A stretch of DNA of 52,461 bases from an uncultured Phascolarctobacterium sp. (GCF_900753045.1 NZ_CAADXO010000050.1:1-52461); one strand, 5' to 3'. Positions 7,616-17,158 are shown, numbered from the stretch's first letter. A program made the numbers and translations. Notes: generated by a model not told the origin, from the letters alone.

Positions 7616-8752
7616 ATGGAAAATGCATATATTTTAGGAGGTCTGCGCAGCTACGTAGGCGTAGTCAACGGTATATATCGTCATATCCCGGCGGAGGTGC
7701 TGGGTGCGGAGGTGCTTAAGCAGGTGATGGAAAAATATCAGCTGCGTGAGCCCGATTATATTATTGCCGGCAACGGCGTAGGTGCCGGCGGCAATATTGC
7801 GCGTCTGATGGCATTGACCGCAGGCGTAGATATTTCGGTGCCAGCCTTTACGGTAGATGTGCAATGCGGTAGCGGCCTGGAAAGCATCGCTATTGCTGCA
7901 GCCAAGATAAACAGCGGCGAAGCAGATGTAATTATTGCCGGTGGTTTTGAAAGCAGCTCTACACAGCCAAGACGCGGTTATAATCCCAACCATCCCGATT
8001 ATGCAGGTGATACTTGGTACAGCGTAGCTAAGTTTATGCCTGGCATTCATCGCGAAACAGTAATGTTGGAGGGCGCGGAGCTTGCCGCCAAGCGCGAAGG
8101 CATTACCAAGGAAGAAATGGACAGCTGGGTATTGCGCAGCCATGCGCTTGCAACGCAGGCGCGTGAGCATGGACTGCTGCAGAATATTATCGCTCCGGTC
8201 TGTGGTGCCGTTAAGGATGAAGGCATCAGACCTCGGATGAGCCAGCGACTGCTCGACAGAATGCCCAAGGTGCTGGAGGGCGGCGAATTTATTACGGCGG
8301 CCAATTCCTGCCTGATTAACGATGGCGCGGCCTTTGTGGTGCTGTGCTCGCAAAAATATCTGCAGGAGCACGGCTTAAAGGCGCAGGCCAGAGTGCTTGG
8401 CAGCACAGCCTGCGGCGGTGATCCTTTGGTAAGTCCGCGTACTGCAATTACCGCGCTGCAAAAGCTGTTGGCAAAACACGGACTGCAGGAGCAGGATATC
8501 GCAGACTTTGAGCTGAACGAAGCCTTCGCTGTAATTGATGTGCTGTTTGCCCGCAGCTTTCCGCACAGCACTGATAAATATAATGTGTTCGGCGGGGCGC
8601 TGGCCTACGGTCACCCCTACGGTGCCAGCGGCGGCATAATTACGCTGCATCTGCTGGAGGCGCTGAAGCAGAAGGGCGGACGCTACGGCGCCGCAAGCGT
8701 AGCAGCCGCAGGCGGCGTAGGTACGGCGCTGCTGCTGGAAAGAGTGGAGTGA
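7616..8752 (+). CDS. Thiolase-fold enzyme lacking the second catalytic cysteine
   Basis: 378 residues of thiolase fold. The nucleophile is Cys84 in VQCGSG. NEAFAV and GHPYGASGG (His333) supply the NEAF and GHP motifs. The second cysteine, normally in a CxGGG motif near the C-terminus and used as acid/base in acetyl-CoA condensation, is replaced by alanine: the segment reads SVAAAGGVG (Ala363). The enzyme may run a non-classical condensation or cleavage or use another base. The start at 7616 has an AGAGGTG site. It shares its unit with bioY and an acyl ligase, as in the B. subtilis yhfUTS operon, whose YhfS is also a thiolase homologue. Confidence 0.85.
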   Translation: MENAYILGGLRSYVGVVNGIYRHIPAEVLGAEVLKQVMEKYQLREPDYIIAGNGVGAGGNIARLMALTAGVDISVPAFTVDVQCGSGLESIAIAAAKINSGEADVIIAGGFESSSTQPRRGYNPNHPDYAGDTWYSVAKFMPGIHRETVMLEGAELAAKREGITKEEMDSWVLRSHALATQAREHGLLQNIIAPVCGAVKDEGIRPRMSQRLLDRMPKVLEGGEFITAANSCLINDGAAFVVLCSQKYLQEHGLKAQARVLGSTACGGDPLVSPRTAITALQKLLAKHGLQEQDIADFELNEAFAVIDVLFARSFPHSTDKYNVFGGALAYGHPYGASGGIITLHLLEALKQKGGRYGAASVAAAGGVGTALLLERVE

Positions 8753-8757
8753 AGCAG

Positions 8758-9981
8758 ATGGACTACTCGACCTTAATCGCACAACAAAAACAGGATAAGC
8801 TCGCTCTTATAGAGGACGAAGAAGAATATACTTATGCCGGATTGGCGCAGGCAGCACGTGAGCTACGCAGTCAGGCTGATTTTAGCGCTCCGGCGGTTTT
8901 TATCCATGAAAGCAGCATTGCCCGTCAGCTAATCAGCTTTTTGGCCTACAGCGGTACCAAAACTGTGCCGGTTATTGCTACAGAGGTGAGCAAAAATCAG
9001 CAGTTCAGCTGCGAGGCTATTCCCGAAGCGGCCTGCATGGGCGTTATGACCAGCGGCAGCACCGGCAAAAGCAAGCTGTTGTGGCGCAGCTATCATAGCT
9101 GGGCGGACTTTTTCCCAGAGCAGAACCGTGTTTTCGGCGTTGATGAGCAGACAGTAATTTTTTGTCAGGGAAGCCTGGCTTTTACCGGCAATCTCAATAT
9201 TTATATGGGCGTGCTGGCAGCAGGCGGCACTTTGGTAGTGACGGAACGCTTCCGTCCGCGCCATTGGCTGCAGCTGATGCAGCGCTATGCGGTGAACGCA
9301 ATCTACCTGATTCCGTCCAAGCTGCTGCTGTTGCCTAAGTTCTTGCGTGAGCCAGATTTGCGTGTGCGCAGTATCATCAGCGGTTCGCAGAGCATGGGCA
9401 GGCAGGAGGCGGACAAGCTGCTGCAGGTATTCCCCAATGCGGATATCACGCTGTACTACGGCGCCAGCGAGCTGAATTACATTACCTACATCAAGGCCGA
9501 GGAAATGACGGATGACCGCACACTTATCGGCCGTCCGTTCAAGGGCGTGCAGGTGAGCGTTTATAATGAAGAAATTTTCATTGATACGCCATATCATGTG
9601 GAGGAAATCTCGCTGCCGTTTTCCCTGAAGGACAGGGGACATCTGGATGCGGAAGGTCGCCTGCACTTTTTGGGGCGCACGGATGATATTGTGAGCGTTA
9701 ACGGACGCAAGGTTTCTACAGTCAAGGTGTGTGCTGCTTTGACCGAGCTTGAGAGCGTTGAGGAGGCTGCGGTAATCTGCCGTCATGTGGACGATGCCGA
9801 TGTGCTTATTGCTTTTGTGGGGGCGGCGCGTGAATACGGCAAGCAGGAGCTGGTTAAGCTGCTGCGTCAAACCTTGGAGGATTATGAGTTGCCCAAGCAG
9901 TTTATTTTTATGGAGCAGCTGCCGCATAACGAGAGCGGTAAGGTGGATAAGCAGGCGCTTAAAAAAATGTACTTAGAGTAA
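8758..9981 (+). CDS. AMP-forming acyl-CoA ligase (adenylate-forming family)
   Basis: 407 residues, shorter than the usual 500-550; the N-terminal part is compact. Motif A3 TSGSTGKSK, A5 YYGASELNY, A7/A8 KDRGHLDAEG with GRTDDIV, and the A10 lysine motif NESGKVDK are all present, so it should activate a carboxylic acid with ATP and probably load it on CoA. ATG 8758 is preferred because GGAGTG lies 6 bases upstream; GTG 8749 would overlap the thiolase stop. Together with the hydratase and thiolase-like enzymes it could assemble or recycle an acyl chain. The BioY neighbour hints at biotin or its pimelate-like precursor, but that is inference. Confidence 0.85.
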   Translation: MDYSTLIAQQKQDKLALIEDEEEYTYAGLAQAARELRSQADFSAPAVFIHESSIARQLISFLAYSGTKTVPVIATEVSKNQQFSCEAIPEAACMGVMTSGSTGKSKLLWRSYHSWADFFPEQNRVFGVDEQTVIFCQGSLAFTGNLNIYMGVLAAGGTLVVTERFRPRHWLQLMQRYAVNAIYLIPSKLLLLPKFLREPDLRVRSIISGSQSMGRQEADKLLQVFPNADITLYYGASELNYITYIKAEEMTDDRTLIGRPFKGVQVSVYNEEIFIDTPYHVEEISLPFSLKDRGHLDAEGRLHFLGRTDDIVSVNGRKVSTVKVCAALTELESVEEAAVICRHVDDADVLIAFVGAAREYGKQELVKLLRQTLEDYELPKQFIFMEQLPHNESGKVDKQALKKMYLE

Positions 9982-10167
9982 AATTCAAGATATAAAATAA
10001 AGTTATCGCAAAATTAGCACAGCGTTTGCCGTGGGTGTTTCCTGCGCGGCGTATAGCGCCTACAAAACGCATTCACCGTCCTCCTTTCCAAACTTTCGGA
10101 AGCAGAGGTGCGTGAGATTGCCTCCAAGCTGAGCGCATAACAGTAAATTTTTCACAGCATATTCTCT
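9982..10167. other. Spacer with a possible gene remnant
   Basis: No intact gene. From about 10056 a short open stretch without ATG ends at TAA (10138-10140) and encodes a coding-like tail, SKLSEAEVREIASKLSA. This could be the end of a decayed small gene. GC-rich self-complementary bases lie at about 10020-10075. Confidence 0.3.
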
Positions 10168-10196
10168 GGCTGTCACAATTATGTGGCAGCCTTTTT
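10168..10196 (+). terminator. Intrinsic terminator of the bioY/acyl-CoA unit
   Basis: GGCTG (10168-10172) with an inner CAC/GTG pair and CAGCC (10187-10191), followed by TTTTT. Confidence 0.75.
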
Positions 10197-10245
10197 AGTT
10201 TCCCTAAAAATCCGTTCCTCAAATAGACAGTTTTTGACAGTCGCT

Positions 10246-10256
10246 TATGGTATAAT
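10246..10256 (+). promoter_or_regulatory. Extended -10 promoter for addB-addA
   Basis: TATGGTATAAT is a consensus extended -10 element (TATAAT at 10251-10256), 57 bases before the addB start. A TTGACA at 10234-10239 is too close to serve as its -35. Confidence 0.55.
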
Positions 10257-10313
10257 AAGCATTATAAAGATTTGACCAATATTACGTTGAAGGATAAACA
10301 GAAGGAGATTGTT

Positions 10314-13300
10314 ATGGCAAAGTTGATTTATGTACCTCTCGGCTGCAGCCTGCGCTCGCAGCTGGCAGAGAAGCTTTCGCGGCAGCCGTTGGGCGAAGGC
10401 GTGCTGGTGCTGCCCAACCGCCTGCTGACGGACGATGTGCGCAGCAAGTACGCTAATGTAGAAACCATGGGCATGGATACCCTGGCCAGCAAGCTGATGA
10501 ATCTCAACGGCGGTACCGATTACAAGGAATTGAGCCGTCGCAGTCAGGAGCTGATAGTGCAGGATATCATCGACTATATGATGGAAAACAAGCAGCTTAC
10601 CGGTATGACTACGCACAAGCAGCTGGAATATTTCGGCTCGCTGGCGCATAAAACAGGCTTTGTGAAGGCCATGACCTCGCTTGTAAGCCAGCTGTCGCGC
10701 TGCGGTGCCACCAAGGAGGATATCTACGGCCAAATCCAAAAATCCTTTGAGGAGGATGAGCTGAAGGGCAAGGATTTGGGCGTCTGCAATTTTTATCTGC
10801 TTTATCGTCAATATCTGGAAAACAATAATTGGTATGACCTGGAGGGCAAGTATCGTCTGGCTATGGAAATGCTGCAGAAGAAGGATTGCAAAATCCCCTG
10901 GAAGCATATCTATATCTGCGATTTCTTCAGCCTCGACCAGGTGCAGATAAACTTTCTGCAGGCTTTGGCGAAGCATGTGGATGATCTGGTAATCAGCATG
11001 AGCTACGAGGGACGCAGAGTAAGCTCCGACGAAAAGGCGAAGTATGAGTCGATTACCAAGTTTATGCGCGCGAGCACGAACACCGTCAATGCGCTGAAAA
11101 TTCTTGGTGCGACTGTTGAAAGCCTTGCGGCAGAGGAGCTGCAGCAGGCTCCCGCCGCTATTGCTATGCGGCAGCTGCGTCGCTTGGGGCATGCGCCGGC
11201 GCCGGTGCCTGCGGAGGGTGTGGAAAGCTATTGCTTTGCCTCGGATGAGCAGGAGATGCGCTGGGTGCTGAAGCGTATCAAGCAGCAGCTGGCACATGAA
11301 AAGTGCGCTGCCAATCGCATTGTTGTTGCCGTGCGCGATTTTTCCTTATACAGCGGCTTGCGTCAGCTGGCTGATGAATACGGTGTGCCGGTGAGCCTGC
11401 CGCAGACAACTGCGCTGGTGTCGCAGCCGTTGGCTGTTATGCTGCGCCTGCTGCTTACTGCCGCAGGCAGGGGACGTGAGGCGGCAGCGGCCTATCTGGA
11501 GCTGCTGAACTGCGAGCTTTTGCGTCTGTTCTTTGATGTGGATGTTGAAACGGCGAGCAGCCTGCGCACGCAAACGTATTTCAAAACACGTCAGGAGGCT
11601 ATGCAGAAGGCACACGAGCTGCTGGGTGAGGCAACGGAGCTGTGGCAGCAGCTGGATGCGTTTATAGAAAATACTAAAGCGGAGGCAACAATCAGCGAAT
11701 ATGCCGAGCAGCTGACGCAGCTTTTGCAGGTGCTGCCGCTGGAAGAACGTTTGGGCAGCCTGCATAAGCAGGGCGTGCCGCTTGACTTTATGCTGGCCTG
11801 CCTGCGCAGCAAGGATGCTGTGCTGAAGGCTGTGCAGCAGCTGGTGCGTGATTACGAGGTTGCGAAAAACAGTGACTGCAAGCTGACGCTGAGCCAATGG
11901 AACAGCCTGCTGCAGGAGGCCTTGGGACAGGTGCAGCTTACTCTGCGCTTCGGCCGCAGGGACGGCGTACTCTTTACGGAGGTTGGCAACGTACAGGGAC
12001 TGACCTTCGACAGCGTGTATATTATGGGCCTGCGTGAGGGCGAGTTCCCGCAGGCTAAAAACGAAAACTGGATTTATAACGATACGGAACGCAAGCAGCT
12101 GGCGGATGCAGGCTACGATTTGCCTACGGTTGGTTCCTCCTTTGATGAGGATGCCTATTTCTTCGCTCAGGCTGTGTGTGCGGCGCAAAAGGAGCTTATC
12201 CTCACCTGGTATGAGGATGTGGGCGAAAGCCTGGCCAGCAGCTATCTGGAGGAAATCTGGAAGCTGTTCTTGCAGCCGGGAAGTGAGGACAAGCGTCTGG
12301 ATAAGGACTATGTGAAGGAGCAGACGCTGCCTGATTTCGGCGTTGCTTCGGCAGAGGAGGCGTACAGCGATAAGCGCTTTGCTGCTGCGGATTTAACGAA
12401 AATAGCAGAGCTCAGCGGGCAACAGGCTCCCTCTGCGGAGCTGCAGCTGGCAGCCAAAGCGGATATTCTGCGTAAGGCGCAGCAGCCGGAATATAACGGT
12501 GATTTGCAAAATTCCCTGCCGACGAAGCTGCTGCGTAAGCAAATAGGCAGCCGCTTCAGTGCGAGCAGGCTGGAGGCTTATGCTGCCTGCCCCTTCCGTT
12601 TTCTGGCAGAGAAGGTGTGGCTGGCGCAGGCGGCGGAGGAAGCGGATGATTTACTGCAGCCGCGGGATGCCGGTGATATTCTGCACCAGACGCTGAAGAA
12701 TTTTGTCGAGCCTTATCTTGGCAGCAAAATTATCGGCGAAACTATGGAAGATCTGACGGAGGAGCTGGAGGCAGTCTTTGAGGATGTCTGCACCGCTGCG
12801 CGCAATGACGGCAGCAGCACCGTTGCTTCCGTAAATGAGGATATCTGGCAGGTGGAAAAGCAGCGCTTATGGCGTATGCTGGTGCGCTGGCTGCGCTTTG
12901 AATATGCCGACCAGCAGCGTTGGGGCGGCTTTACGCCGCAGGCCGTGGAATGGGATTTCAGTTCCAAAAACGGCAAGCCCTTGTACCTGACGCTCAGTGA
13001 CGGCAGTGATGTATCGCTCATCGGCAGAGTTGACAGAATCGACAGCGACGGCGAGCATGCCTTTATTACGGACTATAAAAGCGGCACTCCTCCCACAGGC
13101 AGTGCTATGGAGCAAGGACTCGACCTGCAGCTGCCGGTGTATCTGCTGGCGGTGGCGGCGCTTTCCAAGGAGCAGCTTGCAGTCAGCGGCGGCTGTTATT
13201 ATTCGCTGAAGGAGGGCAAGCGCAAAAGTGCCTTTTTGCTGGAAAGCGTGGGCAACAGCGACTTGCCGTATAAAAAGCCGAAGAACGCCGCAGAGCTGAC

Positions 13301-13481
13301 CTGGGATAGCTTTAAGCAGGAAAAGGAGCAGCTGCTGAAGGATTATATAGAAAGAATTTATGCAGGCGATTTTGCATTGGCAGGCTGCAGGCGCTGCGAT
13401 GTATATTGCCCGTTACATGATATTTGCCGTGTGCAGCTGGTGAGCGGCGACGGCGGACAGGGAGGCGAGAGCGATGAGTAA
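10314..13481 (+). CDS. addB: AddB/RexB-like nuclease subunit of a double-strand-break resection complex
   Basis: 1055 residues. AddB partners AddA to resect DNA ends and load RecA. The C-terminal nuclease domain has ITDYKSG near residue 918, the DxK of a PD-(D/E)xK site. Iron-sulphur cysteines are seen as one in AACPFRF (near 757) and three in CRRCDVYCPLHDIC (near 1025-1038), matching the AddB cluster. The N-terminus, which in B. subtilis AddB has a Walker A, reads YVPLGCSLRSQLA and lacks GxGKT, so ATP binding there is probably lost, as in RexB. The start at 10314 has GAAGGAG upstream. It overlaps addA by 8 bases. Confidence 0.88.
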   Translation: MAKLIYVPLGCSLRSQLAEKLSRQPLGEGVLVLPNRLLTDDVRSKYANVETMGMDTLASKLMNLNGGTDYKELSRRSQELIVQDIIDYMMENKQLTGMTTHKQLEYFGSLAHKTGFVKAMTSLVSQLSRCGATKEDIYGQIQKSFEEDELKGKDLGVCNFYLLYRQYLENNNWYDLEGKYRLAMEMLQKKDCKIPWKHIYICDFFSLDQVQINFLQALAKHVDDLVISMSYEGRRVSSDEKAKYESITKFMRASTNTVNALKILGATVESLAAEELQQAPAAIAMRQLRRLGHAPAPVPAEGVESYCFASDEQEMRWVLKRIKQQLAHEKCAANRIVVAVRDFSLYSGLRQLADEYGVPVSLPQTTALVSQPLAVMLRLLLTAAGRGREAAAAYLELLNCELLRLFFDVDVETASSLRTQTYFKTRQEAMQKAHELLGEATELWQQLDAFIENTKAEATISEYAEQLTQLLQVLPLEERLGSLHKQGVPLDFMLACLRSKDAVLKAVQQLVRDYEVAKNSDCKLTLSQWNSLLQEALGQVQLTLRFGRRDGVLFTEVGNVQGLTFDSVYIMGLREGEFPQAKNENWIYNDTERKQLADAGYDLPTVGSSFDEDAYFFAQAVCAAQKELILTWYEDVGESLASSYLEEIWKLFLQPGSEDKRLDKDYVKEQTLPDFGVASAEEAYSDKRFAAADLTKIAELSGQQAPSAELQLAAKADILRKAQQPEYNGDLQNSLPTKLLRKQIGSRFSASRLEAYAACPFRFLAEKVWLAQAAEEADDLLQPRDAGDILHQTLKNFVEPYLGSKIIGETMEDLTEELEAVFEDVCTAARNDGSSTVASVNEDIWQVEKQRLWRMLVRWLRFEYADQQRWGGFTPQAVEWDFSSKNGKPLYLTLSDGSDVSLIGRVDRIDSDGEHAFITDYKSGTPPTGSAMEQGLDLQLPVYLLAVAALSKEQLAVSGGCYYSLKEGKRKSAFLLESVGNSDLPYKKPKNAAELTWDSFKQEKEQLLKDYIERIYAGDFALAGCRRCDVYCPLHDICRVQLVSGDGGQGGESDE

Positions 13482-16400
13482 GAATCCTACACCGGAGCAG
13501 GCTTTAGCGATAAATACGATTAAAAGCAATGTTTCGCTGCTCGCCGGTGCCGGCAGCGGCAAAACATATGTGCTGATGAAGCGCTTTGTGCAAATTCTGC
13601 GCTCGGATTTGAGCGTTAATCCCACGAATATTGTGGCGATAACCTTTACGCGCAAGGCTGCCGACGAAATCAAGGGGCGTGTGCGCCAGGCTGTCAGCGA
13701 ATGTGTGGAGCAGGCGCAGACGGATTTGGAAAGACTGCGCTGGCAGGAGCATCTGCAGAAGGTGGAAAGCGCACCTATAAGCACGATTCACAGCCTGTGC
13801 AGCCGTATTTTGAGAGATAACCCGGTAGAAACGCAGCTTGATCCGGAATTTACCGTGCTGGAGGATTTTGAGGAAAAGGACTTTTTCAAGGAAACTCTGC
13901 AGCAATATTTACGCAAGAATATCAAGGCTAATGAGGCCTTGCGCAGACTGGTGCAGACCTACGGCGTCAACAGCTTTGTAAATCAGGTTGATGCGCTGTC
14001 AGGCAGACTTTCGGAGCTGGTGATGGAAAAGGATCTGGCAGAGCCTTATCTTAAGGCGAAGGAAGAGCTGCCGGATTTGCAGCAGAAGCTGTTTGCTGCT
14101 GTGCGCGAGGTAATCGAAGCGCGTGAGGCTTTGGGGGTAAAGACCAAGGGACGCCAGACCTTGACGGAGGCAGCAGGACTGCTGGACGAAATGCAAAAGC
14201 AGCTGCTGGCGCCGGAGCCTGACTGCTCCCTGCTGGATGCGTCTGGCGTTGTTAAGGTTAGCGGCAAGGCGTTGGCAGCGGAGCTGACTAATTTAAAAAA
14301 TCTGCGTCAGGAGCTGAACAATGTACTTTTGAACGCCAAGGGCTGCGATTTGGTACAGGACTGGCTTGCTGTGCTGCAGGAGTTTTATGCCTGCCTGAGT
14401 GCGCGCAAGCAGGAAAATAATGTTCTGTTTAATGATGATCTGGATTTGCTGGCCATCGAGCATTTGCAGAAGAATGAGGCGCTGCGGCAAAAGTATCAGG
14501 AGCGCTATAAATATATTATGGTGGACGAGTTTCAGGACACCAATGAGCGCCAGCGACAGCTAATTTATCTGCTGTGCGGCAATAAGCTGGATAATACGAA
14601 TAATCTGTTTATCGTCGGTGATGTGAAGCAGTCTATTTATCGCTTCCGTCATGCCGATGTCAGCGTTTTTAATAAGGTAAAAGAGGATATCGCGCAAAAT
14701 GCGGGGCAGAACCTGGGCATGAAAACCAACTTCCGCAGCACGCAAAGCATTGTCGAAAGCTGCAACACCGCTTTTTGTCAGCTGATGGATTTGCCGAAGG
14801 AGGAAATCTGTCTGGAGCATCACGAGGGTGCTAACACCGGCGGTGCTAAGGTTTGCCTGCTGCAGGTGCCGTATAAATCCAAGGATGATGACCTGGGCGC
14901 TAAAGAGGATAAATGGCAGAAGGAGGCTGAGGCAATCGCCGCCTATCTGCAGCAGGAGCTGCCCAAGGTAGAGCCGCAGCTCAGGCCGGGAGCAAGCAAG
15001 GCTATTTTGCTGCGAGCAATGACGCATTGCGAAATTTTGCGGCAGACGCTGCAAAGCTATGGCATAAATTGCGTAGTAGTCAAGGGCAAGGGCTTTTATG
15101 AGCAGCAGGAGGTTCTGGATATTTTGAATCTGCTGGCTGCGCTGCACAACCGTTACGCAAGCCTGGAGCTGGCAGGTGCTTTGCGTTCTAATTATTTCGG
15201 TTTGGATGATGCAACACTGACGCAGCTTTTCTGGCAGACAGAAAATGATAAACCGCTGTGGGATGTACTGCAGGCTGTCGGCAGCGGTGAGCTGCAGTTG
15301 AACCTGCCGCCGGAGCAGCAGGCGTTGGCGATGCATGCTGCCGAACGCTTGAGCAGCCTGCGTCAGGCAGCAGCGCTGATGGCACTGCCGGAGCTGTTTG
15401 CACAGCTTTGGGATGAGCTGAAGCCGGAGTTCGTCCTGTCGCAGCAGGAAAACGGCCAAAGCAAGCTGGCCAATGTCAAAAAGCTGCGCCGCCTGGCACA
15501 GCAGTATTGCCAAACGAAGCAGGCTTCGCTGGCAGAATGGCTGCAAAATGTTAAGGATTTGCGTGCAGGCAGCAGCAAGGAGCCTGCCGCTACCGTACAG
15601 GCCGATGATGCACTGCAGATTATGACGATACATAATTCCAAGGGACTGGAATTCGATTTGGTTATTTTACCGCAGTTGGAAAAATCAGTTCATGGCGATA
15701 CCGCATCTATCAAATATTTGCCGGGCAAGGAAGGCGAGCAGGGACTTTTGGGCATTAAGGTGCCCAATAAGGAAATGCAGCTGCAAAACAGCGGCGTGTA
15801 CGAGCTGGCGAAGGCGCGCGACAGTGAGCTGGAAGAAGAAGAAAGCAGACGTCTGCTTTATGTTGCTATGACACGTGCCAAAAAGCAGCTTGTAATGGTC
15901 GGTACGGTGGCGGAAGAAAAGCTGCCGGAGGCTATTGTGGGCCTGCCTTCCGCCAAGGGCTGGTGGCAGCAGCTGCAGGCAGTATACGAGGCTGACTGGG
16001 ACAAGCAGGAAAGCAGCTGCCCGTGGGTAAGGCTTTTGTGCGCCGATGATTTAAACCCGGCTGTTGTGCAGCAGGGAGAGCAGCAGCAGCTGGCGTTGGA
16101 GCCGTTGGCCTTGGCACCGCTGCCTGCTTATGCGACCTGTGGCCGTACCTGCTTTACCGCAAGTGCGCTGCAGACGTATCTGCATTGTCAGCGTCAGTAT
16201 TACTACCAGCAGGTTCTGGCCGTGCCGGAGCTGGAGCAGACAGTTGCCGGCGAGCAGGCGCACGAGCTGCCTGCAAGTGTAACCGGCAGTATTGTGCACA
16301 AAGCGCTGGAGCTGTATAATGGCTATAATGCGGAGGCTGTTTTTGCCGTTGCGCTGAAGGAATATGCTCCCGGCGCTGCGGCAACACAGGCCAGAAGTAT

Positions 16401-16863
16401 GTTTGATGCTTATATTGTCAGCGATTTGTATAAAGCATTGCCCAAAAAGCAGAAGCGTGAATTAGAATTTGTGCAGCCTTTGCAGCAGGAGCTGGCGGCT
16501 GAGGGCGTAATTGATTTGCTGGCCTTTGACGAAGATGATAAGATGATAATAGTGGACTATAAAACAGGTACGCCGCCGGAGCCTGACGAGGTGAAGCTGG
16601 GCTATGCTTATCAGCTGGCGCTGTATAAGGATGCTGCGGAAAAGCTGTACCCCGGCAAAAGAGTTGTGCGCGCTGAGCTGCACTTCCTGCAGAATATGAG
16701 CGTTTGGCAGCTGCCGTTTGATAAATCGTACCTGCAGGAGGCAGTAGAGCTGTGCGAGGAAATCAGCGGCAAGGGCGAGGAGCAAGACTTCACCTGCAGC
16801 TGTAACGAAGGCTGTGCTTACTGTCACTATGCATATCTGTGTCCGCAAAAAAATAAAGAATAG
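13474..16863 (+). CDS. addA: AddA helicase-nuclease
   Basis: 1129 residues. A UvrD-like superfamily 1A motor is followed by a RecB-type nuclease. Walker A AGAGSGKT is at 24-31, Walker B VDEFQDT near 348, IMTIHNSKGLEF near 717 and YVAMTRAKK near 796. The nuclease site is IIVDYKTGTP near 1025, with the QLALY helix after it. AddA unwinds ends 3'-5' and cuts the 3' strand, while AddB cuts the other. Length is slightly below the usual 1200. Its start overlaps addB by 8 bases. The window also encodes recA and recD2, so the full AddAB recombination route is present. Confidence 0.94.
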   Translation: MSKNPTPEQALAINTIKSNVSLLAGAGSGKTYVLMKRFVQILRSDLSVNPTNIVAITFTRKAADEIKGRVRQAVSECVEQAQTDLERLRWQEHLQKVESAPISTIHSLCSRILRDNPVETQLDPEFTVLEDFEEKDFFKETLQQYLRKNIKANEALRRLVQTYGVNSFVNQVDALSGRLSELVMEKDLAEPYLKAKEELPDLQQKLFAAVREVIEAREALGVKTKGRQTLTEAAGLLDEMQKQLLAPEPDCSLLDASGVVKVSGKALAAELTNLKNLRQELNNVLLNAKGCDLVQDWLAVLQEFYACLSARKQENNVLFNDDLDLLAIEHLQKNEALRQKYQERYKYIMVDEFQDTNERQRQLIYLLCGNKLDNTNNLFIVGDVKQSIYRFRHADVSVFNKVKEDIAQNAGQNLGMKTNFRSTQSIVESCNTAFCQLMDLPKEEICLEHHEGANTGGAKVCLLQVPYKSKDDDLGAKEDKWQKEAEAIAAYLQQELPKVEPQLRPGASKAILLRAMTHCEILRQTLQSYGINCVVVKGKGFYEQQEVLDILNLLAALHNRYASLELAGALRSNYFGLDDATLTQLFWQTENDKPLWDVLQAVGSGELQLNLPPEQQALAMHAAERLSSLRQAAALMALPELFAQLWDELKPEFVLSQQENGQSKLANVKKLRRLAQQYCQTKQASLAEWLQNVKDLRAGSSKEPAATVQADDALQIMTIHNSKGLEFDLVILPQLEKSVHGDTASIKYLPGKEGEQGLLGIKVPNKEMQLQNSGVYELAKARDSELEEEESRRLLYVAMTRAKKQLVMVGTVAEEKLPEAIVGLPSAKGWWQQLQAVYEADWDKQESSCPWVRLLCADDLNPAVVQQGEQQQLALEPLALAPLPAYATCGRTCFTASALQTYLHCQRQYYYQQVLAVPELEQTVAGEQAHELPASVTGSIVHKALELYNGYNAEAVFAVALKEYAPGAAATQARSMFDAYIVSDLYKALPKKQKRELEFVQPLQQELAAEGVIDLLAFDEDDKMIIVDYKTGTPPEPDEVKLGYAYQLALYKDAAEKLYPGKRVVRAELHFLQNMSVWQLPFDKSYLQEAVELCEEISGKGEEQDFTCSCNEGCAYCHYAYLCPQKNKE

Positions 16864-16871
16864 GTGATGTA

Positions 16872-17075
16872 ATGGAGATTTTTGCTAAATTAGAGAGCTG
16901 GGATTATCTGGCGGCGGCTATGCTGCTGTTTTCCGCCTGGCTGCTGCTGGGCGGTATCGGCCGTCTGCAGAAGAGCGACCCGGAGCGCGTGGATGTGAAA
17001 AAGCTGCGCATCCGTGCCTGCGGCGGTCTGGTTGCGGGCGCCTTGTATCTGGCCTGCCGCTATCTGCAGCTGTAA
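16872..17075 (+). CDS. Small hypothetical membrane protein
   Basis: 67 residues with two hydrophobic helices (about 11-29 and 48-65) joined by a charged loop QKSDPERVDVKKLR. The start at 16872 is preceded by AGGTGATG and lies 8 bases after the addA stop, so it is likely co-transcribed. I do not recognise the family. Confidence 0.6.
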   Translation: MEIFAKLESWDYLAAAMLLFSAWLLLGGIGRLQKSDPERVDVKKLRIRACGGLVAGALYLACRYLQL

Positions 17076-17093
17076 TATTGCCGGCAGTTAAAC

Positions 17094-17123
17094 TTGCGCG
17101 CGGCTTTCATTAAGGTATATAAT
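17094..17123 (+). promoter_or_regulatory. Promoter for the M20 peptidase gene
   Basis: TTGCGC (17094-17099), an 18-base spacer and TATAAT (17118-17123), 36 bases before the start codon. Confidence 0.5.
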
Positions 17124-17158
17124 ATGCTTATATCTTAAACTACTACGAGGTGACTGTA

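Noticed and set aside
15633..16387. Several long minus-strand frames under addA
   Set aside because: They mirror the addA codon pattern, have composition typical of antisense frames, and lie fully inside a confident gene.
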